Positions 11,863 to 23,626 of a stretch of DNA of 64,000 bases are shown one piece after another; position 1 is the first letter of the stretch, and every line of letters begins with the position of its first letter. The stretch is taken from positions 170,506,900 through 170,570,899 of the forward strand of contig CM041292.1 of the NCBI GenBank assembly GCA_023052935.1. The letters run 5' to 3'. This DNA comes from Piezodorus guildinii (lineage: Eukaryota; Arthropoda; Insecta; Hemiptera; Pentatomidae). Made by a program: the position numbers and the translations under genes. The notes under the pieces are model-generated. The model worked only from the letters and a program-made list of their open reading frames with translations, was not told where the DNA came from and did not search any database.

Positions 11863-12620
11863 TAGCCTTAGGTATTATTAATATTTTAATAGACAAAGGA
11901 GGTTATTATTAAATATTTATATATATTATCCACTTGTCAATCTCATTCCATACCTCAGGATATGGTCGCGTGAATCTCATATTACCAGGAGAAAAGAAAA
12001 TATTGTATTATGACGTACATCTAGAACAACAAACATTTTTAATCTTCAAATTTTGGATGATGGTGAGGTAGAGTATTAATTTACCGCATTAGTAATAATA
12101 TTACCTACCACCTACTAGTAATAAATAGTACCTACTACTATCCAAACTATGTATACCAGAAATGGTCAAGTAGAGGAAATGGAACATTACATCATATACA
12201 CCCATGAAACATTTAACAACTAAAATTTAAAATTAATGCAAGATGGAAATTTAATCAAAAGAAGAAGTTACAACTATCCTTTAAGTTCGTTATTTTCTAG
12301 ATGTTAGACAAAAATTGTAGGTTGTATTTGTGAAGAAGGTGCTACTAGTCAGTGATCATTAGCAATTATAACAATTAGAATGTTAAATTTGTCTGTTTTG
12401 GGCATGTTTAATCAGAAGCCAAGACATAATATTTTACGTTAAGGCAAATTAAAGGTATATCTCAATGGCATCTCGGGGACCCCATGAACATCGTCTACGG
12501 ACCCATCGGGGTCCGCGGAACACTTGCTGGGTACAACTGCAGTAGATAATAGTTGTGCATATCAATGATCAATCGTTTTTCCCATTCGGGGAGAAATTCG
12601 AAAACCACTGCTTTCTCTTT
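11863..12620. other. unassigned sequence
   Basis: Nothing recognised. A locally GC-rich patch at 12470-12540 stands out from the AT-rich background without a match elsewhere in the window. Confidence 0.4.
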
Positions 12621-12624
12621 CGTT

Positions 12625-12990
12625 TATTATTTTCAATAATGACCGTTTGTAATCGACGAAAAAAAAATCCGTTGGGTCGAATTAAATAAATCAATAAATA
12701 CCAAAATATAAGTTTAGTCGCTGTTAGTGCTATTCAATAGAAAATTAACTTTCCAACAAAACAAAAAAATTATCGTTGAAATCGGTTTAGAAATAGCTCA
12801 GATGTAGCGTTTTGAAATTAGCAGTGGTGATAGACCATTTTACGCCATTTTCATTTAAACAATTATTTATTGTTTTTTACATTAGTTAACTGTTTATAAA
12901 TAGCTTTAAAAACAGTTATACCAAATATAGTTATTTGAAAACTATAGTTATTTGGTGTTCCTTCTTTCTAAATGTTTAATATTCGATTTG
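12625..12990 (+). repeat. family C repeat copy
   Basis: Starts with 'ttattattttcaataatgac', then 'gaaatcggtttagaaatagc', 'ttttgaaattagcagtggtg' and 'aacagttatacc'. These blocks recur in the same order at 51.1-52.2 and 60.4-61.15 kb. Family C is described at 60355-61160. Confidence 0.6.
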
Positions 12991-13196
12991 TTTCCGCTTT
13001 CAGGAGGCTGATTAATGTCCTACCTAACCTGATCTATTTGAATGAGAAATGGCGTTGTATGTTAAAAAATTACTAACCTATCATCTGACGAGTGGGAGGT
13101 CGAGATCCTTTCCATGCGTCCGCATTGGATTATACATAGGCCCGCAAAAGACTCTAATTTGATGAGGAGCCGCCTTAACACTGACTACCAACAATA

Positions 13197-13345
13197 GGGG
13201 TACTCACTACGTTTGCTATAGCATGCTATTTGTGTTATTTTGCTAAATCCGTCGAGTTTCTACAGTTATTTCCTGTATAAAATTGATGGGTTTAGCACAA
13301 TAGCACAAATAGATAGCATGCTATAGCAAATGTAGTGAGTACCCC
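13197..13345. mobile_element. palindromic MITE, copy 1 (PIF/Harbinger-like)
   Basis: 149-bp almost fully palindromic unit running from GGGGTACTCACTACGTTTGC to its reverse complement (GCAAATGTAGTGAGTACCCC). A near-identical unit is at 43813-43957. The G-rich terminus and A/T-only 3-bp target (ATA left, TAA right here; TAA on both sides in copy 2) resemble PIF/Harbinger elements. It encodes nothing, so it must be mobilised in trans. The superfamily is inferred. Confidence 0.8.
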
Positions 13346-13582
13346 TAATGTTATCTAAACTTTACTTTGTATAGACGTAACAGTCGATATTGAACTCATT
13401 TGAATTTAACAAAAATCATATCTTTTTTTCATGAAATTATTCATTTTCATAGGCATTCTGAACGTCACACAGTGGAAAATATGACCGATTTAGGTGGACA
13501 AAATTCTGAAACTTGTTGAATTGTTGAAAATCGAACAAATTATAAAAATTAATTAATATTTGACACGCTCAGCGAACGCACA

Positions 13583-13774
13583 GTGGTCAAATATCAAATT
13601 AATTTACTAAATTCTAAAACTTCCCGACATTTTACGTTTGAAGTCCCTGAATACAGGAAAAATAATACGAAGTTGCTGATGCCTGCTAGCAGATATATTT
13701 TATATCATTTAGGAAACTCTTCATTATGTATCGACCAAACCGCGCAGTTAAAAACGCCTAATCATCATTCCTAA
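13583..13774 (+). pseudogene. possible LINE C-terminal relic
   Basis: A 63-codon frame reading FEVPEYRKNNTKLLMPASRY followed by ILYHLGNSSLCI. It weakly resembles the last residues of some LINE ORF2 proteins, where a basic stretch precedes a short aromatic block and the stop. There is no upstream reverse transcriptase. It could equally be chance. Confidence 0.25.
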
Positions 13775-14124
13775 TCCTAATCGACCAAAACGCAAAAATT
13801 CTTTGTAATATTCAAAGACTAGAAGGATTGATGAAACAAATCCTTGGGGGTTATATAGTTTTTCGTTATTGAATAGGGGGTACATTTACAAACTGCTAAA
13901 TTAATTCTACAGGTAGATTGCAATGTATATTCAATAACGAGTTTGGAAATATAATGTCTTACCTGTCTCAGGAATGTCTATTGTTAAATAAAAGAAAAAG
14001 ACTTTGCGCTGAACACACCTTGAACACAATAAATGCCCATCGAATAAAAATAATCCCACCGCCGGTTATTAGGCACTTGTGCGAACAGGAATGATTCACT
14101 AATTAACTATTAATTTGTAAACAC

Positions 14125-14650
14125 GGTTTCACGATAAATTATTATTATACGGCTCTACGACCCAGGCGTTGAATCTTGGCCTGCTCCAGCATTGACCGCC
14201 TGTTACTTTGGTTTTGTGCTGCTGCCCTCCAGTTGCGGATGCCAAGTATCGATAATTTATCGGCAGAGACACAGTCTTCCCATCGAAGCCTTGGGCATCC
14301 AACCTTCCATGCTCCAAACAATTTCTCCGATAGGACTTTAGATAGGATTTCTTCTGGATTCATCCTAGCGACGTGGCCCACCCATCGCAATAGAGATAAT
14401 TTCATTACATCGACCACGTCCAAATCTTTGTAAAGGCTTCTCAGCTCCAGATTCGTTCTTCACCTCCACTCTCCGCTACACACATGCTGCTCCATAAATT
14501 CTCCTCTGGACCTTTCGTTCGAACCTGGACAGTTCCAGTTCCTGAGTCTTTGTGAGTGTCCAGATTTCAGAGCCATATGTCAGGGCAGGTCGAATTAAAG
14601 CCTCGTATATCCTTACCTTGGAGGATTTTGACAGTTGTTAGACCGAAGTT
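14125..14650 (-). pseudogene. LINE endonuclease/RT C-terminal relic
   Basis: Reading the minus strand: RPALTYGSEIWTLTKTQELE, then a FERKVQRRIYG block, then LLRWVGHVARMNPEEI, then CPRLRWEDCVSADKLS and LGIRNWRAAAQNQSNRRSML. This is the typical C-terminal region of many arthropod LINE polymerases after the YADD domain (YGSE.WTL, RR.YG, RW.GH..RM, G.P..RW.D, NWR..A..R). Two frames are involved, so at least one frameshift is present. The catalytic RT core is absent. It is a different LINE lineage from the jockey element at 27-31 kb. Confidence 0.8.
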
Positions 14651-15320
14651 GCTTTTGAAGAGCGAAAGAGCACCGATTTGAAGCAAAAAAAAAATTACGA
14701 TAAATATTAGTATTAAAGGTCTTGCCAACCATTAATAAAAAGGTGAAGCACTCAGAAATTCCAAACTTTTGACTTGACTTTTGTCCACCTAAATTGGTTA
14801 GTGATTTTGCCCTTTGTGAGTCGGTGAAAAAAAAATATATCGTGTGTTTACGGCCGCGGTTATATTTATATTTCCATTATTACGGAATTCCGCCCGTGCG
14901 TGGTAAGGAGTTTATTAGCGATCAAACAGACGGCGCATGTCACGCGATAGGGATTAAGCCTGAATAAGTTAATGAAAATAGGCTGCCTGGATAAGAAGTA
15001 AGGTAAGTAGGTAAGACCGAGCGGGCACGTGGACCGGGGTCAACGAGCCGCCCTACGCCCGGGATAGAATTAGATGCAGGCTATATAGATAGCAACTATA
15101 GCCTCCCTCTATCCATCCTCCTCCTAATGAATGGATCCGACTCTGGGGGGTGTAAATATTGTGTCCGTCCATCCCCCTGACCTAATTCCTTCTGCCGTGG
15201 TCGAGGGTCGATCTTCTTCATTCCATCGAGGTATACCATCATCAAAAAAATTAATGCTTTCCAAAATCCAGGCAATACATGGAACATAATATGAACTTTA
15301 ATTTTGTGAACGTTTCGATG
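14651..15320. other. unassigned, locally GC-rich
   Basis: Bases 15010-15230 are clearly less AT-rich than their surroundings and hold a 63-codon minus-strand frame without recognisable identity. No repeat partner was found in the window. Confidence 0.4.
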
Positions 15321-15329
15321 TCCTTATTC

Positions 15330-16630
15330 GCGGACAACACATCCTTGCACACTTATTCTTTATACTATAGTCAACAGATTACTAAAAATCTCTTTAAATT
15401 ATTACACAATGGTTTATTATTTCTAAATAACAATGTTAGGGTATAGCTTTTAATAAAGCGTAGATTGGCAATTAAGTAATATGAAAAGCATAAATTCAAA
15501 GGACAATGGCATAACACAACTGCTGATTTCATAACACTATCGATGTCTCTGCTGATTCTGAACCAATTTCAATGATTTTTTTTTTTTTTCATTTTGTAGA
15601 AAATTTAAATCTCTATGGCATAGCACTAAGGATTAAATTCAAATTTAAATGAGAAAAGGATTTTTTTTTTATTCGTTCTTCGGGTTCTACGCATCTTAAA
15701 TCTCTTAAATTTTGAAGGGGGGGGGGGTAATTTATTTTTTGCGATAGCAAAGTTTTATTATTGAAAACAATAAACCAAAATAATTTATACTAGACTGCGT
15801 TACTGTTTCCTATTTTTTTCTTTTCTTTCGAATGATTCAAATAAAACTTCCTGATTCCAGAACACTATATATTTTTTCTCAATCATCAATAATATCCTAG
15901 CTATCAGGGTTAGTCACATCTTTTATAAGTTGTAGCTTGACCATATGAGAATTTTTTTTCTTTTCTTTCTCCATCAAAGTCTTTTAGATTTTTCTCCATC
16001 TTCAATACTAACTGATTTTTGGTGGAATTACATCTATTATAATTTATGATCAATTTTTTTTAAATTATTCTTATTATCGCACTTTTCCCATTGTAAAACT
16101 CTCTTCATATTTTTCTCTATCTTCATAAACAACTGAGTAATGAGCGTATTTATAAATAAAATTTCAATTTTTTCTCTTTTTTATAATTATTCGCGGTTTT
16201 CGGTTCGAAAATCCTAATATTTTTTTTTCTCTATCTTCAAAAATAACTGAGTTTTGGGTGTATTTATGGATAAACGTTTTGCGGTTTTTTAGTTGACAAA
16301 CAATGATCATTTTTTTCTCTATCTTCAAAAACAACTGAGTTATTGAATTAAATCACTTTTAATCGGTCACCATTTTAAAAATAACCAGCTGATATAAACA
16401 TCTAGGTTTTAGGTTCATCGTTGCATGCCCTAGTATTTTGTGGCGAATTCCGAAAAAAAATTGGTCCAGTAGTTTCGGAGAAATGCCGCGGAGGGCGGAC
16501 AAACGGATTTTTATTTATTCGTTATTCGGGTTCTACGCATCTTGAAACGTAAGCCCTTAAATTTTAAGGGAGTTGATTTTTTTTTTTCGGTTATAAAGGT
16601 TTATTTAAGAAAATAATAAACCAAAAATTA
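15330..16630 (-). repeat. family C repeat, two adjacent copies
   Basis: Two minus-strand units in tandem, each beginning with a motif whose reverse complement is 'gggttctacgcatctt' (15686 and 16528). The interior repeats 'ctctatcttcaaaaataact' and variants about every 100-170 bp (near 15990, 16115, 16230 and 16320). The second unit keeps the block reading 'atttctccgaaactactgga' on the minus strand. Confidence 0.65.
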
Positions 16631-16759
16631 AAAAAAAAAAAATCACCATTTACTATCATCACTAGAAGCTATAAATTAATCCCAGAAAAACAAAAGCAAT
16701 CATTTATAAGAAACGCCTGCCACATTTAGATCACAAAATTATCATAAATTCGGCTCATA

Positions 16760-17150
16760 TATTGTGATCTAAACCCGTAAAATATTTGGCTTAACCCTGG
16801 ACAGATCTCTCGCATTCACCGAAAAAATTATCAGAAACGAAAATAATCAGCAAAATGTTTCCATATTTTAATAAAATCACTAAACTCAGCTCAATAACAA
16901 ACCCATCCTCGTATAAATCAGTCATACGATCACAACTCACTTATGCTAATAAAATACAATAAAAAGCTCCAGAGAATCAAAAATCTATGCATAAGAATAA
17001 TTTACAATTACCTTCGTTACACAAAAACATCCACCACCATGATCGCACACTTGTACAAGATCCAGGTTTATCCAAAAGTGAGATCTATTTCAGAAAACTA
17101 CAGGCTCTCTGAACCCACTAATAAAAGATACTAAGTAATTACAATTTATG
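16760..17150 (+). pseudogene. LINE reverse transcriptase C-terminal relic (CR1/jockey-like)
   Basis: Fragments in three frames read FGLTLDRSLAFTEKII, then YKSVIRSQLTYANKIQ, then KKLQRIKNLCIRIIYN, TSTTMIAHL and SEPTNKRY before the stop. This is the post-YADD region of jockey/CR1-like polymerases (YLGLTLD..L.F, R..LTYA, LQRIQN..LR.I). The same C-terminal end recurs at 33600-33735. Frameshifted and lacking the catalytic core. Confidence 0.7.
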
Positions 17151-17159
17151 AGTTCTTAA

Positions 17160-17450
17160 GCCAGTGGTTCCAAACAAAATATTTACGCGAACACAATTAT
17201 TTCAATGGCAAGGAGTCCTTAAATTTTGGTAATGTAAAAATATATATTTCAATATACGTAGATTGTGTTTTTATATAAGCTAAAACATTTTAAAAAAAAG
17301 TTAATTTGGGTATGTCTACTTCTACTTGTGTGCTACTATAAACATTACAACACAATTAAGATCAAACATTAAATAACACTTTATTAGTTGTACATAAAGG
17401 TAGTTATAAGATAATTGATTGTTAACGGAGTATTGTCACAGTAACCCTTA
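17160..17450. other. unassigned sequence
   Basis: Nothing recognised between the LINE relic and the hAT-type element. Confidence 0.4.
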
Positions 17451-17483
17451 CTTTAAACCAGAGTTGGGTAAAATTTATCTATA

Positions 17484-17650
17484 TTTTTTATTTAACGTCA
17501 CTTTATGCTACTATGGCTAATCGGACGATGCTACAGTGGGAGTCCTAAATTTTGCCTATCCAGATTTTATTAGGATAGGGATCTTTAACGAGTACCTGAC
17601 ATCGCACAGGCTCGGGACCACCTTTTAACGTCCCCTCCGAAGGACGGCGT
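17484..17650 (-). mobile_element. SINE family 1, 5'-truncated, nested in hAT MITE
   Basis: 167-bp insert flanked by the perfect 13-bp duplication AAATTTATCTATA (17471-17483 and 17651-17663). It starts on the plus strand with a T-rich run (the A-tail on the minus strand), followed by 'atttaacgtcactttatg' and ending 'cgtcccctccgaaggacggc'. It matches the 3' half of the copies at 5276 and 61335; the tRNA-like head is missing. Confidence 0.88.
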
Positions 17651-17663
17651 AAATTTATCTATA

Positions 17664-18225
17664 GATAATAGATAACGAATAAATTATCTGTTATTCGAAA
17701 CTTTCGAATAACGAATAAATTATCTATTATTTATTTGAAACATTCGAATAACGAATAAATCATCTACTATTTATTCGAAAAATTCGAATAACAAATAAAC
17801 TATCTGTTATTCGAACCTTTCGAATAACGAATAAATCATCTATAATTTATTCGAAACTTTTGAATAACTAATAATTTTATCTTTCGTTCGCAGATGACGA
17901 ATAAATTCAGTTTCATTCATAGATGATTATTTAAATAAAAATATATTCTGCAGATAAAAATTTAATTAAATATAAACATTATAAATATTAATTACTAAAC
18001 AGATGATTTATTTGTTCTTCGAAAGTTTAGAATAAATTGAAGATGATTTAGCCGTTATTCGAAAGTTTCGAATAACGGATGATTTGTCCACAGATAAAAA
18101 TTTATTCGAATAACGAATAAATGATTTATCTGATGTCGAATAACGGGTGATTTGCCCACAGATAAAAATTTATTCGAATAACGAATAAATTATTTATCTG
18201 TTATTCGTTATTCGAATAACGTCCA
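17664..18225. repeat. palindromic tandem array
   Basis: About ten imperfect repeats of roughly 55-60 bp built from 'cgaataacgaataaat' and its reverse complement, with the TTCGAA centre recurring. The two halves run partly in opposite directions, so the array can form many alternative hairpins. It forms the interior of the hAT-type MITE. Confidence 0.75.
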
Positions 18226-18239
18226 ACTCTGCTTTAAAC

Positions 18240-20280
18240 ATATATTGTATAAAATTAACACAGATTGAAATATTCGTGAGAGGAGAATAAAATTTTAAAA
18301 AAGTGTGACATCAATGTGAAAGCTGGACATTAGATGTAACATGATCAAATGACCAAGAGAAACTTCTTTTTCATTTTTTTTATCTTCTTTTTTTTATAAA
18401 AATTAAATTTAATAATGTAAACTACATTCAAGAAGTCTTAGTGATATGTAAGCATCCTTCTCCCCTTGTTCCTAACCAGAGATATGTCACGACGAATACA
18501 CCATTTATCTCAGGCTCGGTAACGAACAGAAAAAAACAGTCGTTTTTTTGTTTTAGGTGTTGTTACTAAACGAAGGAGAAACTTACCTGGGCAGTCCTAT
18601 CCTACATTACTCTTAACCTAAAACACATTTTGATGAAGGGTCTTATGTAAGAAAGTTAGGGTGTATAATGTCACACGGGTTATGGCCCTTGATTAGAAAT
18701 AAAACCCTGTAAAGTATAATGGTTGCTTGCGGAGGAGTTGCACAAGATACTCTCTAGTATTCGGTATCAGTTAAGTTATGTAGTAATGGCGATAAGTATA
18801 CATCGGAATATCTACACACTATTTTCCGCTTATGTTGTATTTAGTATAATTATTATTATTTTTTTGAAATATCAGATCATAAGCCTAAAAAAGTGCTTTT
18901 GAGGAATCGTGACTTCTATTGGTCCAAACAAATTTTAACTAAAAATAGGTATAAGAAGTTTATTCCGGTTGCATCACAGGTTAACCTACTTCGGTCGGAT
19001 AAGAGTTTTTTTTCATCATTCACTCCAGACACATTTTTAGAAACTCCTATTTAAATTTATAAAATTGTAGACATGTATCATCCAATCAAACTAGATTGAG
19101 CTAATCTATCTTTCCAAAAAGTATTACATTTTTTATAAAGATTCTGCTAATTAATTTTCTTGTAGGTTTGACTCTAATTAGCTTAAAATTGAGCGGAAAT
19201 CTTAAATCAGTTCGCCTGAGGCGTTTAAACCATATGATTAAAATAGCATCTTATATACAGGGGAAGCACCGAATCATTGAGAAAAAAAATTCGAATACAA
19301 AAATAAACCTGTATAATAATAATAATAATAATAGTATTCAGTTTTATTTAAATTTGTCACACCATTAAAAAATTAAAAAGGAATGTTCAGTAGTTAATTC
19401 AAATAAATTATATATCTTACAAGTTCTAATTTAGTGAAGTACTTTTGATGGTAAATGTTTAACTTTAATAACATCGATTTTGATAAAAGTAAATAATTAT
19501 TTGTTGAAAGATTAAATTTATCTGCATATTCTTTAATATTATTGACATTTTGCTTTTGACCATAAACTTTTTATTTCAACTATAATTAATGTATTTTTAA
19601 ATTTTATTATTAGGCAAATTAATATAGATTTAATTCACTATAGGAATAACTATCGGTTGGATCTATTGAAAAGCCTTACTTTTGCACCAAAAAGAATTAA
19701 AATATGCATTTAAATCGTCTAAATTTACGACTATTTTTTAGGCCTTCCTGATTCTTAAGAAAATTACATCTGAAGTAACACATTTTTTTTAATCTTACAA
19801 TAAAATAATTACTGAATTAATTAATCTATAACAGTATATTTCTAGTATCAAAGTAGCATTTTTCTAAAATAGAAACTTTAACAAAGTGTTTTAAAATTTT
19901 GGAGGCAAGTAAAAAGTCTGTAAGACACCTCTTTAATATCTTCCTCAACCAAATTCACTTACAAATTTACATCCCTTCAACTTAACTGGATAAAAAAAAA
20001 CAAAAAACTTTGTGGTGAGAAAAAAATGTTATTAACACATGCATTTGCACTCTTCAACAACACCAAAATTTTTACTGAAATTTACTTCTAGTTATGTGTT
20101 TCGGTTCTACCTAAAAATCAACCATACATATAGAACTTTAGGACGTAGGGTGTACAGGAAGTTGTTAGTGATAATGTATAAGTGAATTATTGCAATGGGG
20201 AAAAACAAATAATTGTACATAATTAAATTTCCGAAGCGATTTTCTCGGGTTGTAAGATTAAGAAGAAAAATACATATTAT
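18240..20280. other. unassigned AT-rich sequence
   Basis: No element ends, coding frames or matches to the named repeat families were seen. A short (TAA)n run lies at 19314-19332. Confidence 0.45.
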
Positions 20281-20283
20281 ATA

Positions 20284-20520
20284 TATTGGGGGTGGGCTGG
20301 CGGATTTGGTTAACGCACGTGAAAATACGTGCGTCGCCAATCAAACGCATAATACAATTTGATAGAGTTGAAATAATTATGAGTTCGAATCTCGGGGATT
20401 TTATCTCGGCATTAATCCCCCGCCCTCACCCTCCAGGTCCGGGAAACCCCTATAAAGCCTACAAAGGCGAAGTAGAGGTTAACTTTATATTTAAAAAAAA
20501 AATAAAATAAAATAAAATAT
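20284..20520 (+). mobile_element. tRNA-derived SINE (second family)
   Basis: Starts GGGGGTGGGCTGGCGG and has an A-box-like GATTTGGTTAACGCACG near 20305, then a B-box-like GAGTTCGAATCTC at 20381-20393. It ends in an A-rich tail with (AAAAT)n from about 20490. The two boxes are further apart than in a functional tRNA. It does not match SINE family 1. No duplication was resolved in the AT-rich flanks. Confidence 0.65.
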
Positions 20521-21615
20521 TTTTAACTAGCATAATGATGAATAACGTAACTTATGGTTATCTTTTCAGAGATCTGGAGACACCAACGTTTGCTGATTTG
20601 CGATATTTTACAAACATATGCTCTATACCCTATTCAAAACAATTGAGCGAAAGTTGATATCATCGGAAATCCTAATACATATTATAGAATATTTTATTCT
20701 ATTATTTATTTATATTTTTTAGAAGAAATCCTCCAAGCAACTGCAGTTGGTCACTGGTAATAATACAAAGTTATACTTCCATTTATATAGGGTTATACAA
20801 CTGAGAAAATAATTTAATTTTCTTACAATAATAAATGATTACAACGAAAAGAGATTTGAAGCTGTTCTATCAACTAAAAGAAGCAAATTATTATATTAGA
20901 GTATAATAATCTTCAGTTGTAAATGACCCTCTGGCGAGAGGGATATATAAATAGAACTTCCGTTAAAAAAATAATATGTAAACTTATAAAAACACACGCG
21001 AAATAAGTTTTCAGATACGTGTATGGATTACAGCTAAATTTATGTAGTTTGATAAAGTGAATTTTCAAGAAAAAAAACGACCAAATTACATAATAATCAT
21101 TTTTTTTAAACAAATTAATGAATGTTTTAACTGATTAATTAAATGAAATATGCATAGCTATGTTGCAATCGAATAAGTAAGATTCTAATTTAATTTTTTA
21201 ACACTATTTATCATTAATATAAATAAATGTTAGAACATTCTCTTATTTCATTATTAAATTTATTAGAAATATTACATCTTCTAGAAACATTTTCGAAGTT
21301 TTAGTTCATTCTCAAAGGTTGATAAACTAAAAAATAATTATAAATTAAAATAAGATTATAATTATTTTCAATATCATAATAACATTTTGCAATATCCCTA
21401 TCTACATTCTGCATTAAAATTCTATCTTTATAAATACCTTCACATACTTATTATTCAATCAAATATAGAACAATTCACTAGTCCATATTCTTCTTTTTTA
21501 TTTATTGTAATAAAACATCGTTGATTTAAAAAAGAATAATTTAACGCAGTCTTTATACATATATATGTCCACCCCTTTCATTAAATTAAATATTGAAAGA
21601 AGAATATGTTCTAAC
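20521..21615. other. unassigned AT-rich sequence
   Basis: No coding frames of note and no recognised repeat. Confidence 0.45.
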
Positions 21616-21617
21616 AG

Positions 21618-22010
21618 AGAGAAATGCTTTATTTATTTGGCAATGCTGCCCAAATACATCGGGTCGCTTAAATAACACAGCATAGTATTTCAATCCCTTG
21701 GACATATTTTACATACATTTTCATTTTTTTTTTCCTATTCTAATACAAATTTATAAGATTTACAATTTTTTTTTTTTCTCTTTTAGCCATTTACATTATT
21801 TTATTTTATTTCTCTCTAGCACTATATTGTAAATTATACCTTTGGTGCGCACATTACACAATCATATTCACTATTTAATTGTCATACAGGTGATGGTGGA
21901 TAATCCCCAGGGAGTCCAAAATCACATTTTCTGCTAACACCGCTATATCTCCTATATCGATACCCAGGTCTTCCAAAAATCTCCTTGTGCTTCCACATTT
22001 TATCACATTA
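21618..22010 (-). pseudogene. LINE 3' end with short coding relic
   Basis: On the minus strand a 40-codon frame ends IIHHHLYDN and a stop at about 21883, preceded by RRFLEDLGIDIGDIAVLAEN, which reads like the tail of a LINE ORF. It is followed by about 260 bases of A-rich UTR. The 3' terminus has a small hairpin (TGGGCAGCATTGCCA) and AATAAATAAAG. Assignment rests on this layout and is tentative. Confidence 0.4.
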
Positions 22011-22865
22011 ATATTTTATTAATAATTAATAATATTATATTTTATTACATTAATATACATTTTATTCTTCATTATGTTGTTTTTATTATTTATCATTTGT
22101 TATGATTTTGATTTAAATAAAGTAAGAACACTACATTACATATGCCCGTTTTGTTATATTGAATTGCCTAACCTGCTCAGATCAAAGGCACTATATACAA
22201 CTCCCTAGTTGAAGTGTTATTACGCCCCAGGTTTACATCTGAAAGAGGCCATAAGACAGAAAGCCGGTACTATAGACTCCCATGTCAAAGATACTGTAAG
22301 GGGCCCTTAAGACTGAGATAAAGGTATGGAAGAGCCATAAGAAAAGAAGAAATAAAGATAGGTTGAGAAGAGATTGAATGGAGGATGATTCGGTACGAGG
22401 GGCCGGGCCCCCGACCTCCAAAATCTCTTTACGATCCTGTTTGACCGTAAAGGCTGCCCGGGGTACCTCCGCTTACACAACTTACTATTTCAAGGCCAAT
22501 GTGCCTCCTAAATGCTACCTCTTATTGCCCTGTCTTCTTTCCACTCTCCACTTAATACTCATCCCAGTTCACTTCGTTTAAAACCTTATTATTACTGAAA
22601 GCGTAAGGACCAGTGATTAGTCATATTTAATAGGATAAAACAGTAATTTATATGTTAAGATCAAAAGATATTTCAAAATATTGATTAAACTCAATATTCA
22701 ATTTTATAATGACTATTCTCTCCTCCTTTTCCTCCCAAAAAATTGCCACTTCATTATTCTTATTCATTTGAATATTTATGTAAACAATACTTGACAAATT
22801 TAGTGACTCGCTAAAAGGAACATGCATAAAAAAAGGAAAATAAAGGAAACATACACATGTTTTAA
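22011..22865. other. unassigned sequence
   Basis: Bases 22150-22580 are less AT-rich and hold frames of about 65 codons on both strands, none recognisable. Confidence 0.4.
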
Positions 22866-22867
22866 TC

Positions 22868-23626
22868 CAAATTCTTACTTTCTTATACATGAAATATATA
22901 TTAAGAGAAAATATTGCGATCGGGAAAATTTTTTAATTTAATTTTTCACTAGAAATACGCGTTCCTGAGTCCATATGTTATAGTCTTGGAAAATCTTAGT
23001 ATGTATGTGGTAAGTATAGCCGTTTTTAAGTTGTATAAAACTGGAATTCATATTTCTGAAGCTTCTATGCCTGCGATGTTTCAGAAACTTGCAAAAAAAT
23101 CGGCAAACCAGAAACTGGCAATTTATACCATTCACTTTGCACATTTTTACTATTTTCTCAAAAACGGCTCTAACGATTTTGATTAAACTCATTTAGATTT
23201 AATGGGCTTGAATATCATCTAGTGTGACAGGACTCAAATGCCAGTATTTAGAATTGTCTTTCTAAAAAGTATCTTTGATTTTATATATTCAAAAATAAGC
23301 TTTTCTTCTTGTTAGCATTAAGAAAATACATAAATATAAAAGTTGAACGAATTTAATTACCGAATAAAGGAGAAAATAGCAAAAATATTTTATTAGGCTT
23401 ATTTAATTTTTTTTTAAAGAATAGTAATGTAGATGTATAATATACCAGTAGGAAGGTAATATTTTGTAAAACTTATGACAAAAAGAGGACATTCTAAATT
23501 CTAATTCTAATTCTATTGTTGGATTATTTAATCTGTAACAGATGTTTCCATCGAAACTCAATGTCATCCTTTAAATGTTTTTTAACTCTAACTTTATTTA
23601 ATAGTTTTGTGCTCTCCAGATTTTTA
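22868..23626 (-). repeat. family A repeat, diverged long copy
   Basis: Reads through the family A interior from the tail (tatacatgaaatatatatta) to a shortened head. Conserved internal blocks are present: 'aaacggctctaacgattttg' (23162), 'aaaggagaaaatagcaaaaa' (23367) and 'agatgtataatatacc' (23431). More diverged than the 24.5 and 56.5 kb copies. Confidence 0.75.

Larger units (their letters stand above)
17459..18231. mobile_element. hAT-type MITE built of palindromic units
   Basis: Bounded by inverted CAGAGTTGG termini and flanked by a perfect 8-bp duplication CTTTAAAC (17451-17458 and 18232-18239), the hallmark of hAT transposition. No transposase is present. The interior is an array of variants of TTCGAATAACGAATAAAT and GTTATTCGAAA, themselves palindromic around TTCGAA. 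A SINE (17484-17650) sits near the left end; without it and its duplication the element is about 593 bp. Confidence 0.9.

Noticed and set aside
17664..18225. Regularly spaced palindromic repeats resembling a CRISPR array
   Set aside because: Units are imperfect, there are no unique spacers of constant length, and the array lies within hAT-type ends with an 8-bp duplication in a eukaryotic context.
20381..20393. Functional tRNA gene
   Set aside because: A B box is present, but the A-B spacing is too long, no cloverleaf forms by inspection, and an A-rich tail follows; a SINE explains it better.
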